Shown here: piece by piece, positions 32,962 to 46,288 of the stretch | Layout: every line of letters starts with the position of its first letter | Numbering within the stretch: the first letter of the stretch is position 1 | NCBI GenBank assembly: GCA_963576785.1 | Contig: OY756144.1 | Span: 2,996,941 to 3,060,940, forward strand | Reading direction: 5' to 3' | Source of the DNA: Chlorophyllum brunneum | Lineage: Eukaryota > Basidiomycota > Agaricomycetes > Agaricales > Agaricaceae | Length of the DNA: 64,000 nt | Notes under the pieces: model-generated | Seen by the model: only the letters and a program-made list of their open reading frames with translations | Told to the model about the DNA's origin: nothing | Database searches by the model: none | Made by a program: the position numbers and the translations under genes

Positions 32962-33999
32962 AGTTCTTTAGTTTATTGAAATGTCGAGAAGTCATGACAG
33001 CTTGTGCGTGCAATGGGAGATGTGTATGATACAGGACGCCAACAACGAGATCTGAACTAGGTACCAAGTAGGAATATTTTGAGTGAATCATTTTGGGATA
33101 TGTATCGAGTGAATATCCGCCAGCTACAACCCTTGAAAGTAAGAGTTTGAGTTTAATTTCCGTAGATAAAGTAGTCCGTGGAATCATAGTATTCTCTGTG
33201 ACCATTCAACTCTGGGTTGACTTGATGCCAAAGGCCCAAGTCCTCAGATGGTGAGGTCTGACATGCACCTCAAGGCTTTGGGCTTTCCATTTTACTGGTG
33301 GGACAACAGACGTACATATATTCTTGGGTTGGAGTGACACCTAAGGGAAGATGGTCTAATATATATATCGTGTCGGTCGTGGTTAACGCTTGAGCAAAAT
33401 ATGCGGAGTTTGGGAGTGGTGGATTGGAATCTCGAAGAGGGGGAGATACCAATATTGACCAGGGTGTCAGCCCGAGGAAAGGACGTGGACAGATTGCCCA
33501 AAAGCGTCCCTTCAAGGGTCACTGCGCGGTTTGTCAGCTTGGTAAAATATTATTTGCCTATGTAGTTGAGGTGGGTGGGTTGGAATTAATTTTGAATATT
33601 GTCCTAGGGGAATTTTGTCGAGTCGGACGCGAATGAGGTGGACGAGGGTATGGTATAACTGGGCGTCTGTTTATTCTTGTCACATGTCCCAAGAAAGCGT
33701 ACCTGCCTTTTGGCTGCGCAACGGACTGATGATTGTTTATGTAAATTTATTACCAGGCGCATCGCGGAAACAGGCATGGACGCTCTGTACCTTGGTAAAT
33801 CTTGGGAAACCCCGGTCGTGTTTGTAGTATGTATTCCGGATATTCCACCCTCAAAAGACCCAAGTACTGAATCACATCTCGGTCATGCCCGAAAAGGGAA
33901 ACAGCATAACTCTTCCGAATGTATATATGAGTCACTCATTTTCTTTTACCGTTCGTCCTCCTTCCTCCTTTCAAATCACTTCTGAGGCGTTCACATAAC
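32962..33999. other. Intergenic, about 1 kb, upstream of Argonaute
   Basis: No coding exon was recognised. The last 100 bp are pyrimidine-rich and probably hold the Argonaute leader. Confidence 0.5.
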
Positions 34000-36900
34000 A
34001 TGTCCCGCCCTTTCCTTGGTCGAGGAGGCGTCCGAGCCACTCCCGCCGGGCCCCAAGCTAGGCGAGGTCGCGGTCGTGGAACACCCATTCAGCACAGCGC
34101 GGAATACGATTCTCATGTAAAGACTGTTGGCGTAAGGCGCCCAGGCTTTGGCATTTCTGGAAAGCCCATTCGAGTCACCGCCAACTACTTTCGTACTACG
34201 ATTCCCGACAAGGTCATTCACCATTATGACGGTCAGTGGCATCCTTTTCATTCGATCCACAAGCTGATACCCTACGTTAGTTGGTATGTCCTTATACGTG
34301 CTTACGTTTATCGATATATGCGACCTCTAACTCAATCAAGCCATCTTCCCGGACGAGCAAAAACTGCCTGCACGGTTAAACATGCTCCTGATCCAAGAAC
34401 TTCAAACTTATACTGCTCCGGACGTTTTTCAAACCCCTGCTGCATACGATGGTCGCAAAAACATGTTTGCCATTGAGCAAATTCCATTTGGTGACGCGGA
34501 ATCAAAGGAGGTAGGTTGTTTCGTGGTCTTCTGATCATCCTTACTCAGAAGTGACCGTAGTTCTATGTTACTTATCCGCGGGCGAGCGGGTTTCCTTCCG
34601 GAAGTAAAGCACCAAAGGTCTATAAAATCAAGCTCACGAAAGTAGCCGAGATCAATCCAGAGTTTGTTGTAGCTCACCAACGTCCCTTTATGATCTAACC
34701 GACTGCTCAGGGTCCTTCAGCGCTTCCTACTTGGAAAGCAGTCATATGACGGCGCTGCAACAACGGCGATCACAGTAGGACAGTCATTTCAATAAGCATA
34801 CATTACTCTTATAGTCACTTCAGGCGATGAATGTCGTTGTGCGTATGCAACCATCCATGCGGTATACATCCAACGCTCGGTCCTTCTTCATTGAAGATGA
34901 CCAAGATGAGCGAACTGGCGATTTGAGGAACGGTCTACGACTCTGGCAAGGATATTTCCAGTCAATCCGTCCCGCCGGAAAGAACGTCCTGATCAATATT
35001 GATATCGCAACTGGTGTCGTCTTTGAGGCTGGACCCCTCATCCGACTCTGCCAGGGCCATCTCAAGAGACGCAACAACAATGATGGTCTTATCCCTGTCG
35101 AGTCTGGAGGGACCCTTCAAGATCGCGATCGTTTGAAGCTACAGAGATTCGCCCATGGTCTCCGTATCACGACTCGATCGGGTACCTCAACCAGCAACAA
35201 CGTCGCCCGTGTTCTTCGCAAGTTCAGTAGCCACGGAGCGAGCAGGCTATACTTCACGCATGACGGCAAAGAAAAGTCAGTAGCCCAATATTACCACGAA
35301 ATTCTAGGGCGCCCTCTACAATATCCTGACATGATTTGTGCCGAGGTGTGATTTCCGCCGTCTGTAATGCTGCAAGTTAGCCTTTATCGATTATCATCAT
35401 AGGTTGGAAATGGTGCTTTGGTCCCTTTGGAACTGTGCACAGTTATCAAAGGTCAACTGGCCCGACAGCAGGTTCCCCCGGAATGCGCACGAGACATGGT
35501 TAACTTTGCGTCTAGACCACCCGCTCAGCGTCTTCGTAGGATCACAGAAGCTCCCTCTGTAGGTGATGTCCCTGTATTTCATTTGCGGTCTGCTATATAG
35601 ACACCATGACAGAAACTGGGGTATACTACATCGCCGTATGTTCAGCAATTCGGTCTCAGTCGCGAACCGGAAGGCCCTATATCAATCAAAGCGAGGGTGT
35701 TGGATGCACCAGCTCTTGCCGCAAAAGAGTTGGACAAGAAAGGGAGCATCGCCTCTAGAGCATTTGTAGGTCTGTGCGCCCTTGGTCGAGTACCTTTCTC
35801 ACATTGAAACTTTAGGTTCCGTCGAAAGGCGCATGGAACATGTTAGGCTGTCCTCTTTCTGAGACAGACTCGTAGCTGATCTACGATTTGACAGGGACAA
35901 GAAGAGATTTTATACGCCTGTGCCGAAAATTGGTCACATTGCTATGTTTGTCCTCGAAACCGCTGATAAATTCAAACTCGATGATGCGAATGCCTGTTTC
36001 ATTGTCCTGCGTTCTGTGCTGATTGACCTTGGTAAGTAGAGGCCCTCTCTCTGGAACGTGGCAGACTCAGATCTTGCCTAGGCATCCCAGTACCTGCAGT
36101 GCTTCCCGTGCGGCGTCAGGGAAATCCCCAGGGAAATATTATTCAACAACTAGACGACTTCGTTGATAAAGTTAGGGCAAAGTCTGGCTACCCTCCTCAA
36201 CTCATAATCGTTGTTCTTCCAGAGTTGGGGAATGATCTATATACTGCCGTTAAACAGTAAGTTCTCAGCTTGTGCACAGCGCATAATTTACTCATTTTCG
36301 ATCGCTCCGGAGTTTTGGGGATGTACAAGTGCGTGGAATTTCTCGATCATTTCCGTTCGATCCTTATCACCTCTTTAGATGGGGATCATAACCCAGTGCA
36401 TGAAATCCTCTAGGTGCAAGCTAGAGAATCCCCGTTCCTATAGTCTTCAGTCCCCGTGCAGACCCCCATCCGCACCTGTACAATATTACTCCAACGTGGC
36501 TCTCAAGTGAGTGAGAACATTTTGGTAGACATTAAACTAAACTCTCTGCTAGAATTAATGTCAAGCTCGGCGGCGTCAATATGATTCTGAACCCAGGAGG
36601 TTCGAGCTCTATCACCGACCCGCTCAACCCGACCATCATCATGGGTAGGAACCGATCAGCCTGTTTGCGTATTGATTCTGACTTCCGCTCCAGGTGCCGA
36701 CGCCGTCCATCCAGCTCCCGGAGCAAACGGGAAGCCCTCTTACACCGCACTAGTGGCTAATATTGACTCAAATATGGCCAAGTTTGTTGCCGGTGAGTGG
36801 GGATGCTAACTTGTACGTAGGTAAAGGTTGAATTTGTTCGTAGCGACTCGTATCCAGGATTCTCGAGTGGAGATAATTCATAACCTCAAGGAAATGGCGA

Positions 36901-38059
36901 TTGTACGGACCATGTTAGCATTCCGATTGCTCTAGGCTCACGTTTGCGCCCTAAAGGAAACGTTGAAGAAATGGCAAGAAAGTAGGAAGGATGGCGATGG
37001 GAGGAAAACGGCGCGTTTAATATTCTACAGAGGTGACCTCTTCCTCCTTCGCCTCTGATGATCGTCTGATCATTCTTGCTAGATGGCGTTTCCGAGGGCC
37101 AATTTCCGAAAGTATTGGAGGAAGGTAAGTGCTCATGGGCTGCGTATCTCTAACTAATTTCTTCCTATCCGTATGTACCCAGAACTGGCTTCCCTGAAGG
37201 GTATGTTTGGTATTATTTCCGTACTCTTGTATAATCTTATTGGAGTAGAGGCTTTGCAGGAGCTTCGGATTGATGCCAAGATTACTCTTGTCGTCGTAGC
37301 GAAGCGCCATCATGTACGGTATGCCACTGTTCCTCAATTTTAAGTCAATATCAAGATAATAACTGTTCTCCAGTTTCTTTCCAAGACCAAACGATCCGGA
37401 TGCTATCAAAGGCAATTGTCCTCCAGGCACCGTTGTCGATGAAGAAGTAGGCCATCCAATCGAGTTCGACTTCTATCTCCAAAGCCACGCTGGAATCCTT
37501 GGAACCAGTCGTCCTTCTCATTATTCTGTGAGGTTTTCTTGTATAGGCGTGTTTCATATTTGCTGAGGTTGGGTCATATTATAGGTCCTTCATGATGTAA
37601 GTACAGAATCCGTTTGGTGGCGATCGCTAACGACATTGATATTGTACAGGATAACAACTTCAGGTGCTCTGATTTAATACAGAGTTGCAAATCCGTCGCT
37701 GATCAATTTCCTTAGTGCCGATACCCTACAGAAGTTCACCTATCACCTCTGCTATACTTATGCCCGAGCAACTCGAGCTGTTTCGATCCCAGCACCTGTC
37801 TACTGTGAGGATTAGTTACCATTGTCACCGAACATGAATGGTTGACTGCGCCACAGACGCCGATATTGTCTGTTCCCGTGCCAAGAACCACTACGACCCT
37901 TATTCTCGCATCCCTGAGGCTGACCCTCACCTGGTCGATAAAGCTGACAAGGATCTCGAGGCCCACAAGGCAGCGTTCAAACCCCTGCATAAAAATGTTG
38001 AGCGACTCATGTACTTCTCTGTGAGTTCTGGTGTGCATAGAAATCCTGTTGATGTCTGA
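34000..38059 (+). CDS. Argonaute, slicer-type, 25 exons
   Basis: Twenty-five exons join in phase to about 908 residues. An RGG-rich start leads into the N domain ([19 protein letters not shown]), L1, PAZ (about residues 245-370, [11 protein letters not shown]), MID ([19 protein letters not shown]) and PIWI. The catalytic tetrad appears complete: Asp in MGADAVHP, Glu in RVEIIHNL, Asp in [11 protein letters not shown] and His in [13 protein letters not shown]. Small-RNA-guided cleavage is therefore expected, in RNAi or transposon control. Tiny exons are 36313-36328 (16 nt), 37585-37596 (12) and 37650-37663 (14). The 5' exon/intron at 34232-34340 and the 87-nt intron at 35559-35645 are longer than the rest. 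The last exon may splice at 38021, shortening the C-terminus to MYFS. Confidence 0.93.
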
Positions 38060-39167
38060 TATGTTCTGTAGTGATACTTTGCCTGTACATGCATAGCACC
38101 GTGTGAGATATCGGAACGACGAATAAGATAGGAATAAGATAGGCCTCATAACCTTGTGAAAAACATTTGTCCTCTGTTTTTCTTTCGCTTCATGTGTCGC
38201 ACCAGTCGTTTTCGGGTACGTCAAACCGCAATTCCTCCCTTCGTCAGCAAGGGAAGGGAATATGTTCGATGTTAATTCACAGACGACTCTTCACGAAAAG
38301 TAGCATGTATCCTCCTTTTTGCCCTAGATACTGTTGCGGTCGCGGTATGGAGGGGTTGATTACACAAGTAGTGATGACGGACCAGCCACCTCCAAGTTCA
38401 AGGTGTACCTTGGTGCGGGGTGCAACTTTTTGCTTCTAGTATACTGACTAGGCGGCAGCAAAATTCAGAACCCGTGCTTTCCCATCGTAAGTTCATTGTT
38501 GGGGATATCATTTGATCGTCTGAGTGCTTGGACACTATAAGAGGACCCCGACACCTACTACATTTTCCGTGGCTCCTCGGTTTTGATATTATTTCCTCTC
38601 TGTCATGGAGATATCATCCGTATTGACCAGAAAGCAAAAAAGTGTCACCGGATTAACAGGTTGCGCCAAGTCCGACGATACGCGGCAAGTTGACTTGTTG
38701 CACATTGCTACTTTCACAGAACTCCACAACCTGGTCCACTCCGAGCGGGGTCGGAAGCAGGTACCATTTGATTCCTGTGGCATTTTTCTTTCTTTCCGTG
38801 GTTCTGATCTTCGCCTAGCTCTTGGTGCATCGCAGAGGAAGTGCACCTGTGCGAGTCGACATCACCTGAGTTGAACAACGTGATCGTACTGATAACAATC
38901 TCTCTGCAATGGGTGGTTCGCTCAGCATGACTGCAAGAAATGTGGATTTGAGACCCGGAAGTCACGATTATTTCAATTATACGAAGACTTGCTGCTTCTG
39001 CTGCTTCGGACCTCAGAACCGGGGTAACATATGGTACTCGTAATTAATGATTCGCACGCGCTGATCATCTGTTCCCGCCCATTGTCGCTATGTGGGACTT
39101 ACCAGACTTCGCGAGAGTTCAGAGTATAAAAGTATGGTAGGAGGGAAATATTACTATATCATTTATC
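38060..39167. other. Intergenic, about 1.1 kb
   Basis: An ORF at 38605-38874 has no recognisable similarity and no good promoter, so it is not called. TATAAAA at 39125-39131 lies close to the next ATG. Confidence 0.5.
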
Positions 39168-40003
39168 ATGAAATTCGTCTTTCTCGCAGCGATATTTGTT
39201 GTGCCTATTGCCGCCATCAATCAGTATACGTTGATTGGTTAGTGAACTGGACACCGGAGATATGCCAAGCACACTAATTACTTGTCTTTGGATAGGGAAC
39301 GTACCTAAGCCGGCGACTTGTGGTAACTCGGGTGTACTTCCCGCTGGTGGATGGATTGCCAATAAACGATGCGGCTATGTCATGGGTACTGCAATTGCTG
39401 GACATAGATTTGATGTTGAGTCCACTGATGGGACTAATTATCACTATGGTCGCTACCGAGGTAGTGCGGGCAACTTTTGCACGTATTTGGTTCCAGCGGT
39501 CCGCACCACGTTCCCTGTTCGCTGTTTCTTTAACTGAATTTTCTGCCTAGGCCTTGGACTTGAACACCCGAAGCACTATTGCGTCTTCGTGTTCCTCAGG
39601 GACAGCTGCTGCCATGTGTGATCGTAATGCATTTGGACGTGATTTTGACGCACCTCCCCACCAGGGTAATGGTGCCATTATCGTCCCCGTCAACCTTGCT
39701 AGTTGCCCGGGATTCTACAATTATTTCGTTGTAAGTTTTGTCAGTTGTGGATAGTTTCAAGGGGATGTTGAATACGTGTAGGACTCTACCTTCCAATCGG
39801 GGACTTTCCAGGATCCTGTACCCTTCAATATGGGGTTGACGACGAGTGGAGGATACCGTTATACAACCCGTGATGGCGTGGCTAGTATGGTCCGGGCTAC
39901 TGTCGCTGAATACGGGCAGGTGTTATGGTTCTTCGTCCCTCGTTCTTGTATTGCTGCACAGCTGCCGGGAGGATTGAATAATGATGGGGGGGACGGGTGT
40001 TGA
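39168..40003 (+). CDS. Secreted cysteine-containing protein, unknown function
   Basis: Exons 39168-39237, 39296-39498, 39551-39730 and 39782-40003 give 224 residues. The signal peptide is MKFVFLAAIFVVPIAA. The mature part has about eight Cys, Gly/Asn-rich loops and an N-terminal PATCGNSGVLPAGG. There are no membrane segments or catalytic motif known to me. The end of exon 2 could instead be 39489, three codons shorter. The protein could be a small structural or effector-like secreted protein. It faces the monooxygenase gene convergently, with 94 bp between stop codons. Confidence 0.6.
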
Positions 40004-40097
40004 TTGTTCTTCTATTACTTAGTAACCAGAAAGATTTTCTAGTAACGAACAGCTACTTAAGAATGTAGTGGGAACCTGCAGATGTCTGCTGATACGT

Positions 40098-41413
40098 CTA
40101 ACGTTGATCATACTCTTCTTGCCCAATACCCATCAGCTCTCCGAGTTTTCGAGCGATAGCGTGTGCGCCGTCTCCACTGAACATAATGTTCATGTTTGCG
40201 AATGTTGCATCAGCTTCGACGCGGCTCCTTGTGAGCATCTTTTCCTCGAATCGTCTCGATGCTGTGTGCCAATCAACCTTCTCTTCCACATGTAAAAGAA
40301 TGGCATGTGAGAGATCAAGTGCATCTGTCAAAGCTAGGTTCACTCCGGCCCCGGCGAAGGGGGTCATGACATGGGCGGCATCGCCAATCATGGTGATGCT
40401 TCGATAGATATAATAAGTCACGAGAAAAAGTAGTGAGAGTTGGGCGGAACATACCCAGGGCGTGTTTCCCATTTCGTTTCAGTCGGAAGCATATACAAAG
40501 GGCGAACGACAAGTGGGCCATCACTTCGTAATATCATATCCCTACCCAATACATCCCAGTGCTTATACATGCATTCGATTATCTCTGCCTTTGATCTCAC
40601 ATTATCCGCCCAGTCGATACCGCAGGTTGTAGTCCAGTCCTCCGGGACGCGAACCATCACATACGTCCGGATTGAGCCATCCCCGAGTCGTTGAGTTAGG
40701 AGACCATTACTGTCACCAAATTGGAAACAAGAACCCGCCCCAACGCGCTGTGCAAGGTCAGGGTACTCATTAGCAATGTTGTCGATCCGAGCTTCAACAC
40801 AAGTGATTCCGGAATAGAACGGTTTCTCATCTGTCACGAGACCCCGAACGCGGCTCCAAGTACCATCCGCACCCACTACAAGTTCGTAAGCCCCTTCAAT
40901 ACGACCATCTTCGAACTGGATATTGAACTTTGGGTTGTCCTTGGTTGAGGTCGTGTCCTCTAAAACAGTGGTGACCTTTCTTCCCCATTTGACTGTTCCC
41001 TCCTCCAAAGAGTTCAGTAACATTGACCGTAGCACAAGCCTGTCGATTTCTGGTCGGTCCTCGAACTCCGCCTCTCCATCATCGGCCCATGCGACCGTGC
41101 CATCCTTGTCAAGGATTTTGAGCGCTGCTCCCTCCTGTCTGGCATGCTTATGGAATTCGGGAAGGAGGCCAGCTTCAGTGAGGGCGATTTGTCCGGTATT
41201 ACGGTGGATGTCCAGAGTGCCACCTTGTGAGCGACCATGAGGAGATGGATCGAGCTCAAACAGATCAAAGGGAATGGATTTGAGCTGCAGAAGTCGGGCA
41301 AGGGTGAGACCTCCCGGGCCACCTGCAATTAGATTAAGTATTAGGAGTGCGAAAAATATGGATTGACTGGACGTGCACATACCCCCAATGATCGCGATTC
41401 GTGGTAAGGTCAT
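40098..41413 (-). CDS. FAD-dependent monooxygenase (TetX / PHBH-like)
   Basis: Exons 41413-41383, 41322-40455 and 40398-40098 give 399 residues. Group A flavoprotein hydroxylase motifs are in order: GxGxxG (IIGGGPGGLTLARLL, residues about 8-22, split by intron 1), DG motif (VVGADGTWSRVR), and GD motif (ITMIGDAAHVMTPFAGAG), which binds the FAD ribityl. It uses NAD(P)H and O2 to hydroxylate a small aromatic or polyketide; the substrate is unknown. It is a single soluble domain of normal length with no C-terminal extension. A 376-bp gap separates it from the divergent 41790 gene. Confidence 0.92.
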
Positions 41414-41789
41414 CGTGAATTTTACCGTTCTCTGGTGCAGATGTTGGTTGATAAACCGCCTTGGTGCTGAAGAAGCGTTCAGGCCCTCGATATAAAACTC
41501 GCGAGCCTCCGAAGCCGGTCACTACGCAATTGCGCCGGCAAAGCTAGGCGGCCTGAATACGAAACACTACGGCCACAGCTACCATGTTCGCTTGACACAA
41601 GAGAGAATAGCCGATGAGTATTGACGCTTGTTCTGAACCATGGAGAGGAACAATGTTGCTAGGGAGGTTTGTCGCAGGCCCAGCAGACAACAAACAAACA
41701 AACACGACTTGGTATCTCGATTAGATAAGTCGGCGCCTATATGAAAGTATTCGAAGGCACAGGATCCAACTTCACCATGACCTTCTTTG
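41414..41789. promoter_or_regulatory. Divergent promoter region
   Basis: 376 bp between the ATG codons of the minus-strand monooxygenase and the plus-strand DUF6699-type gene. Both promoters must lie here. No specific site was identified. Confidence 0.4.
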
Positions 41790-43119
41790 ATGTTCGACCC
41801 CAACCAGCCACCTCCATTAGTTAGGCCTGGAGACCCAGACGATGGTTTCTTTAATGCGTTCCCTGGTCATCGGGGACCGCAACACTCAGGAATGCCTCCA
41901 GGCAGTCCGTGGCCACGTCCTCACGATCCTACTCCGCAATGGCTCCAGTCCTCTCCCACATCTGCACCCCCACCTTGGCTGAATGGACAACCAAGCTTTC
42001 CTGCTCATTCTTACTCCCATTCATGGGGTCACCCATCACCGTTCAGCCGCGGGCAGATCGATTTGGCTCCCAATGATGCATGGAACCAGGGCCCAGCACC
42101 CCTACCTTGGTCTTCGACGATACCGACACGACCCCTAGAATCGACATTTGGTCAAGCCGTAGCTCCCAGTTATTTCGGAGCCAATAAACATGCTCCAAAT
42201 CCTTCAAGTCCGAGCCATAGCCCTTGGAACAGCCTTATCCGCTCAATCTCAGAGCGCGCATCGCCTCACTCAGCTGCACCGCAATGGATGCCACCATCCA
42301 ACCAAGGTTGGGAAAATGCTCGACCCAAGTCTGCAGGTCCAGACAGGAGGGCACGCACACCATTTCAACCCGCTCGTGTGGGCACACCAGCACATCTCAT
42401 GCCAGACACTTGGGATGAGACGAATTTGGCAAGAAGACCTAGGGACTGGAGGGCTGATTACAACCCCCGAGCATCGTTTCTATCTTCTATATCCGTTCTA
42501 CCTTCGGTACTTAAAGGCCAATCAGATGTACAAGGTATGACTCCTCCTGTTTCCACTGGTTGCGATGTAGCTGATCGCATCTCGCACCGCAGAATTCACA
42601 GATACCGTTAAACGACGGTTATGCTCACTTTTAGAACATCATCCCACTCATCCCCCCATGTATCATGACCTCCGTCTGGACCCACTTCATCCCTCTACGC
42701 TTGTACTGCACGCCTCCTCGAGTGATTATCGGAATCCTTTCAGTGAGCTTGACATGGCTCAATTCGCTACTTCTCCAACCGCAAACATACTTCGTTTGTA
42801 TCACCCACGCCTTCCCTGGTATATCGACGTTCATGCTACGCACCCTAACGGTGTAACAGTGCTTGACGTGCTCAGCCAAGTCTATGCGGCACTAATGCAA
42901 CAGATAATGCCGAGGCATTATTGGAACGAGGTACTGAGCGAAACTGACCGGAGAGAGATTGGGAAGGCGTATCAGAGACGGGTGGCATTCCTAGGCGACG
43001 GGAGAGAAAAGGGCATACTTTGGATCGACTTTCTGTGCGATGAAGTGATCTTCGAAGGGCTGACTAGGACAAAAGGGGGTTTATGGGAGATGAGACTGAA
43101 GAGACCTTATGCTTCGTAG
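41790..43119 (+). CDS. DUF6699-type agaricomycete protein with Pro-rich N-terminus
   Basis: Exons 41790-42534 and 42593-43119 give 423 residues. The first 240 are Pro/Ser/Trp/His-rich and low in hydrophobics, probably disordered. The C-terminal half (about 270-420) has the block order LRLYHPRLPWYIDVHA, NGVTVLDVLSQVYAAL, an Arg-rich helix and RVAFLGDG...WIDFLCDEVIFEGLT. I associate this with the DUF6699 domain, common and expanded in agaricomycetes, function unknown. Family placement is from memory; the two-part architecture is visible in the sequence. Confidence 0.75.
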
Positions 43120-45044
43120 ATATGTGAAAAAAAGAACATTTTGCTTTGATTGTCATCTATCTTTTTATTATTTCCCGAGATACCTGCTATCATGAATTTA
43201 TGTCCTATCACTGTCAACGATATTTTGAAAGGGGAAATCCGTAGAAATACTTGTAGATTATATTTGTAGGGTGCCGTTGACAAGAATTGAGGGTCAGAAC
43301 AGATGCGATGAAAAACACGAAAAGGGTCGTAAGTCGTGATCTCTAGGTATCGTGGCGCGAGTGGTTTATAATATGTAGAGTATTGAAGAGAAGGTAATTC
43401 GTTAAGTCTGCGAGCACGTCAGCGTCCGTCCGACGTTGATACTTCAACCCAAAATGAAAAGGGGACCAACGGGGACGCGTGGAGATATGAGAGGGTAAGG
43501 GGTTGAGTGATTGGTCGAAGCGAGACGTTCGCGAACCTCCGAGAAGCAGAGAGGAGAGTATGTATTTTCTGAATATTTTTCGCTGTCCTTCGTAGACGAA
43601 ATACATTCGTATTTATACTAAAATCGATATCTAGCCTATCGAGACCTCGTACGCACTGTGGAATTATTTTGAATATAAAATTTGGGTCAGAAAAAGTCCG
43701 AACTAGAAAATATGGAGGAATTACAGGATTTGATTAAGAAGGTACATTACGGATCGAAAATTTTCATAGTTGAGGTAGCAATCGTTCCTACATGTTCAGG
43801 GGCTTGTATATAATCGTGTTATGGTGAAGGCACTGCCCCGTGAGGGAGTGGAGAGCGACGTCGGGGTGGAGAACGAGGCAGTGAGGCCCGAAGGCCTTCA
43901 CCCTTTTTCGGTCTGCGAGGATTGATGGACGCCCAGTAGGCGTTCGTACCGCGTCAGCCGTCGAGTCACAGGCCTTATCTTCATCCATCGGGTGAGTGGG
44001 GTGTCATGGGTGCGCGTACGAAGGGGGTTAGGAGGAGGAGGAAGAGGGATAGCCGTCGTCCGATCTCCACAGTATTTTCACCCAAATTCTCGACGTAGAG
44101 GGCGATAGTGAGCTCTTGAGCATTTGTGAGGGGTGAGTTATGAGGGGGAAGAATCATGGCTCGTCTTGAGCTCAAGATGCCCCGAACTTGGCCTCAAACC
44201 ACGACCTTCTTTCTGGGCGAGTCAGTATTAGTGGTTTTGGCTCTTGGCTTTGACCCTAGCACGAAGCTTCGACACCCGTTCGTCAGTCACAAAGAAGAGT
44301 GAACTCGAAAATCACCTTGCCATTGCTCTCTCAACTTCTCCCAGACCCGGAGGCATTTCAACCCCTCGTTTGGCTTGTGTTCCTGAAGCAGCGTATCACA
44401 CGAGTGTCGGCATGAGTAGATGCCTGGTATGTCATGTCCCTCGAAGCTTTGAATGCGGGTCAGGATTTTGACTATAGAAAGGTTTATCACAAGGGAGATT
44501 GCCGAAGCCCTGAAGCAGCAAATTCAAAGGAGGGATTGCGGCAGCCGTAATATTCCCTTCCAGGCGACTTACGAACAATAGAGCCTGTCCTCCCATGCCA
44601 CTTTGCGCTGCGTGACTCAAGAGGAGCAGGAGTGTAGATGACCGATGTGCCTAAATCTCTGTTGACGAGGGAACATCGTTTTGGGGAAAGCATGGGGTCG
44701 AATGATAACCCTGGCTCGGTTGTACTGGGCCAGTGGCTGCAATTTGGAAATATACTGACGAGACTTAATGGAAGGTTTAGCTATAGAGCTGGGGGGGACA
44801 AAAATCTTGTTCATTATTCCTTGGTGTTCGAGGGTTGAATGTTCAACCTCTTCGGCTGCGAGTCTTTGCTTTCGTTCTCACCGCCACCCAATTCCACTGA
44901 ATTTTACATCACACAGTTACGATACTGGAATGGACTCTCACGTTGCCATTGGGGAGCGTAGCTATGCACTTACGATATCATGGATATATATATAAATTGG
45001 CGATAGCGTCGAAACGCTGCCTACAGCTTCCCCTTTTGTTCCGT
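43120..45044. other. Intergenic, about 1.9 kb
   Basis: AT-rich 3' flank, then short ORFs without recognisable similarity. No RNA gene or repeat was seen. Confidence 0.5.
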
Positions 45045-46288
45045 ATGCCATCGGATCCACTTGTTAGGCAATATGTCAGTGGTAAGCTGTTCATCTCTTC
45101 TGACTATAGAATTCCATAAAAAGTGCTTGAATAGTAGCTGGTCTAGCTCTGCTTATATATGATCACCTTCTGACCTTGGAATGCGAGGTCCAGTGTATTT
45201 GGATGTAAGCTCCATTCTTCGACGGGGAAACACCACGTTTAAACCGGGTGTGGCAGGAGTTCAGAGTGGTTCATCAAGAGCTCATTTTTTGTCTGTCGAT
45301 ATCTGGCTCTATCTATCCAAATGTATGCCACATGATTTCCTTTGTTGTTTTGATGAACCCTAATCAGCCCAGTTTTAATACTGTTTATTCATCGATCGTC
45401 CTACGTCAAGGAAGCGGGAAGTGCTTACCATGGTTCAGTTTCCAAACATTTGCAGTGCTGCTGTTACTCTGGAATATGGAGATTATCATGATGGTTCGAG
45501 GTATGTCTTGAACTCCTCTATACCTTCGACAGCTGCTTAAGTGGCGAAGTTTATGCACTGTATGAGCAGACAATGCTGATTGGATTTATTCTCGTTGGTT
45601 GGTTCTCTATTTCCAAAGCACTCGACATGTGGGGTGGAATAGACCTCATTACCGACGTGGAGCTTGACGCGTTCTGCATCATGAAATCTACCCCAGATAG
45701 CCCTAAGTGGCTCAGGTGGGTAACTGCAGTGTTGTGCATTAGATTATATGTGACCGTACCATAGCTTGACGATTATTGTCAACCAGTTCATCCTCTGGGC
45801 CCTGACATATAGAAAATATCGCCGGGCAGTCAAAGAAGGATGGTTCATGCACCCCATCCTACGACTCGTTATGTATGATAACTCTTGGACCACCCTCATC
45901 TGGGCCGGTGAATCTTGCCACAATTGAAGGATGGAGGAACGACTCATTTTGCTAGCAGGCATACTTATTCCAATGATGCCTTATGTATATTATGTTCGAC
46001 CGTTGGGACACATACTCTTTTCGTGCGTCTTTTGCAATTCTTTATGTGGGTAACGTTTCTCCTGACAGAGTGTTCTCAGTATAATGACTTGCATGGTTTC
46101 TATCATGGTATGGACTTTGTTCGACGCATGTTTAACATAGCATTGAACTGAGATCCATCCGTTGCAAGTCATGTAGACTCACTCTCAACATGCGATCTCT
46201 TAAAGTTACGAGGGGTAGTGTCACAACACGCGTCGAGCTGACCACTGCTTTCACGATGGGTGAAGGAAGATCAGGAGTTAGCGGCTAG
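45045..46288 (+). CDS. DUF6533-type 7TM protein
   Basis: Nine exons (45045-45081, 45135-45204, 45257-45322, 45373-45500, 45550-45719, 45787-45907, 45959-46022, 46071-46107 and 46169-46288) give 270 residues in phase. The N-terminus AGLALLIYDHLLTLECEV...IW, then WFIKSSFFVCRYL, is the DUF6533 signature. Further helices follow (FAVLLLLWNMEIIMM, MLIGFILVGWF, ILIPMMPYVYYV). It ends in CRLTLNMRSL and a polar tail. This family is greatly expanded in agaricomycetes and thought to be receptor-like; ligands are unknown. Acceptor choices for exons 5 and 8 were set by phase and by the family motif. Confidence 0.78.

Noticed and set aside
36414..36956. Apparent 30- and 33-nt introns or stop codons in the Argonaute PIWI region
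   Set aside because: Alternative acceptors give 48-nt (36414-36461) and 54-nt (36903-36956) introns with continuous phase.
38605..38874. 89-codon ORF after Argonaute
   Set aside because: No similarity, no neighbours in phase and equally long antisense ORFs; not enough to call a gene.
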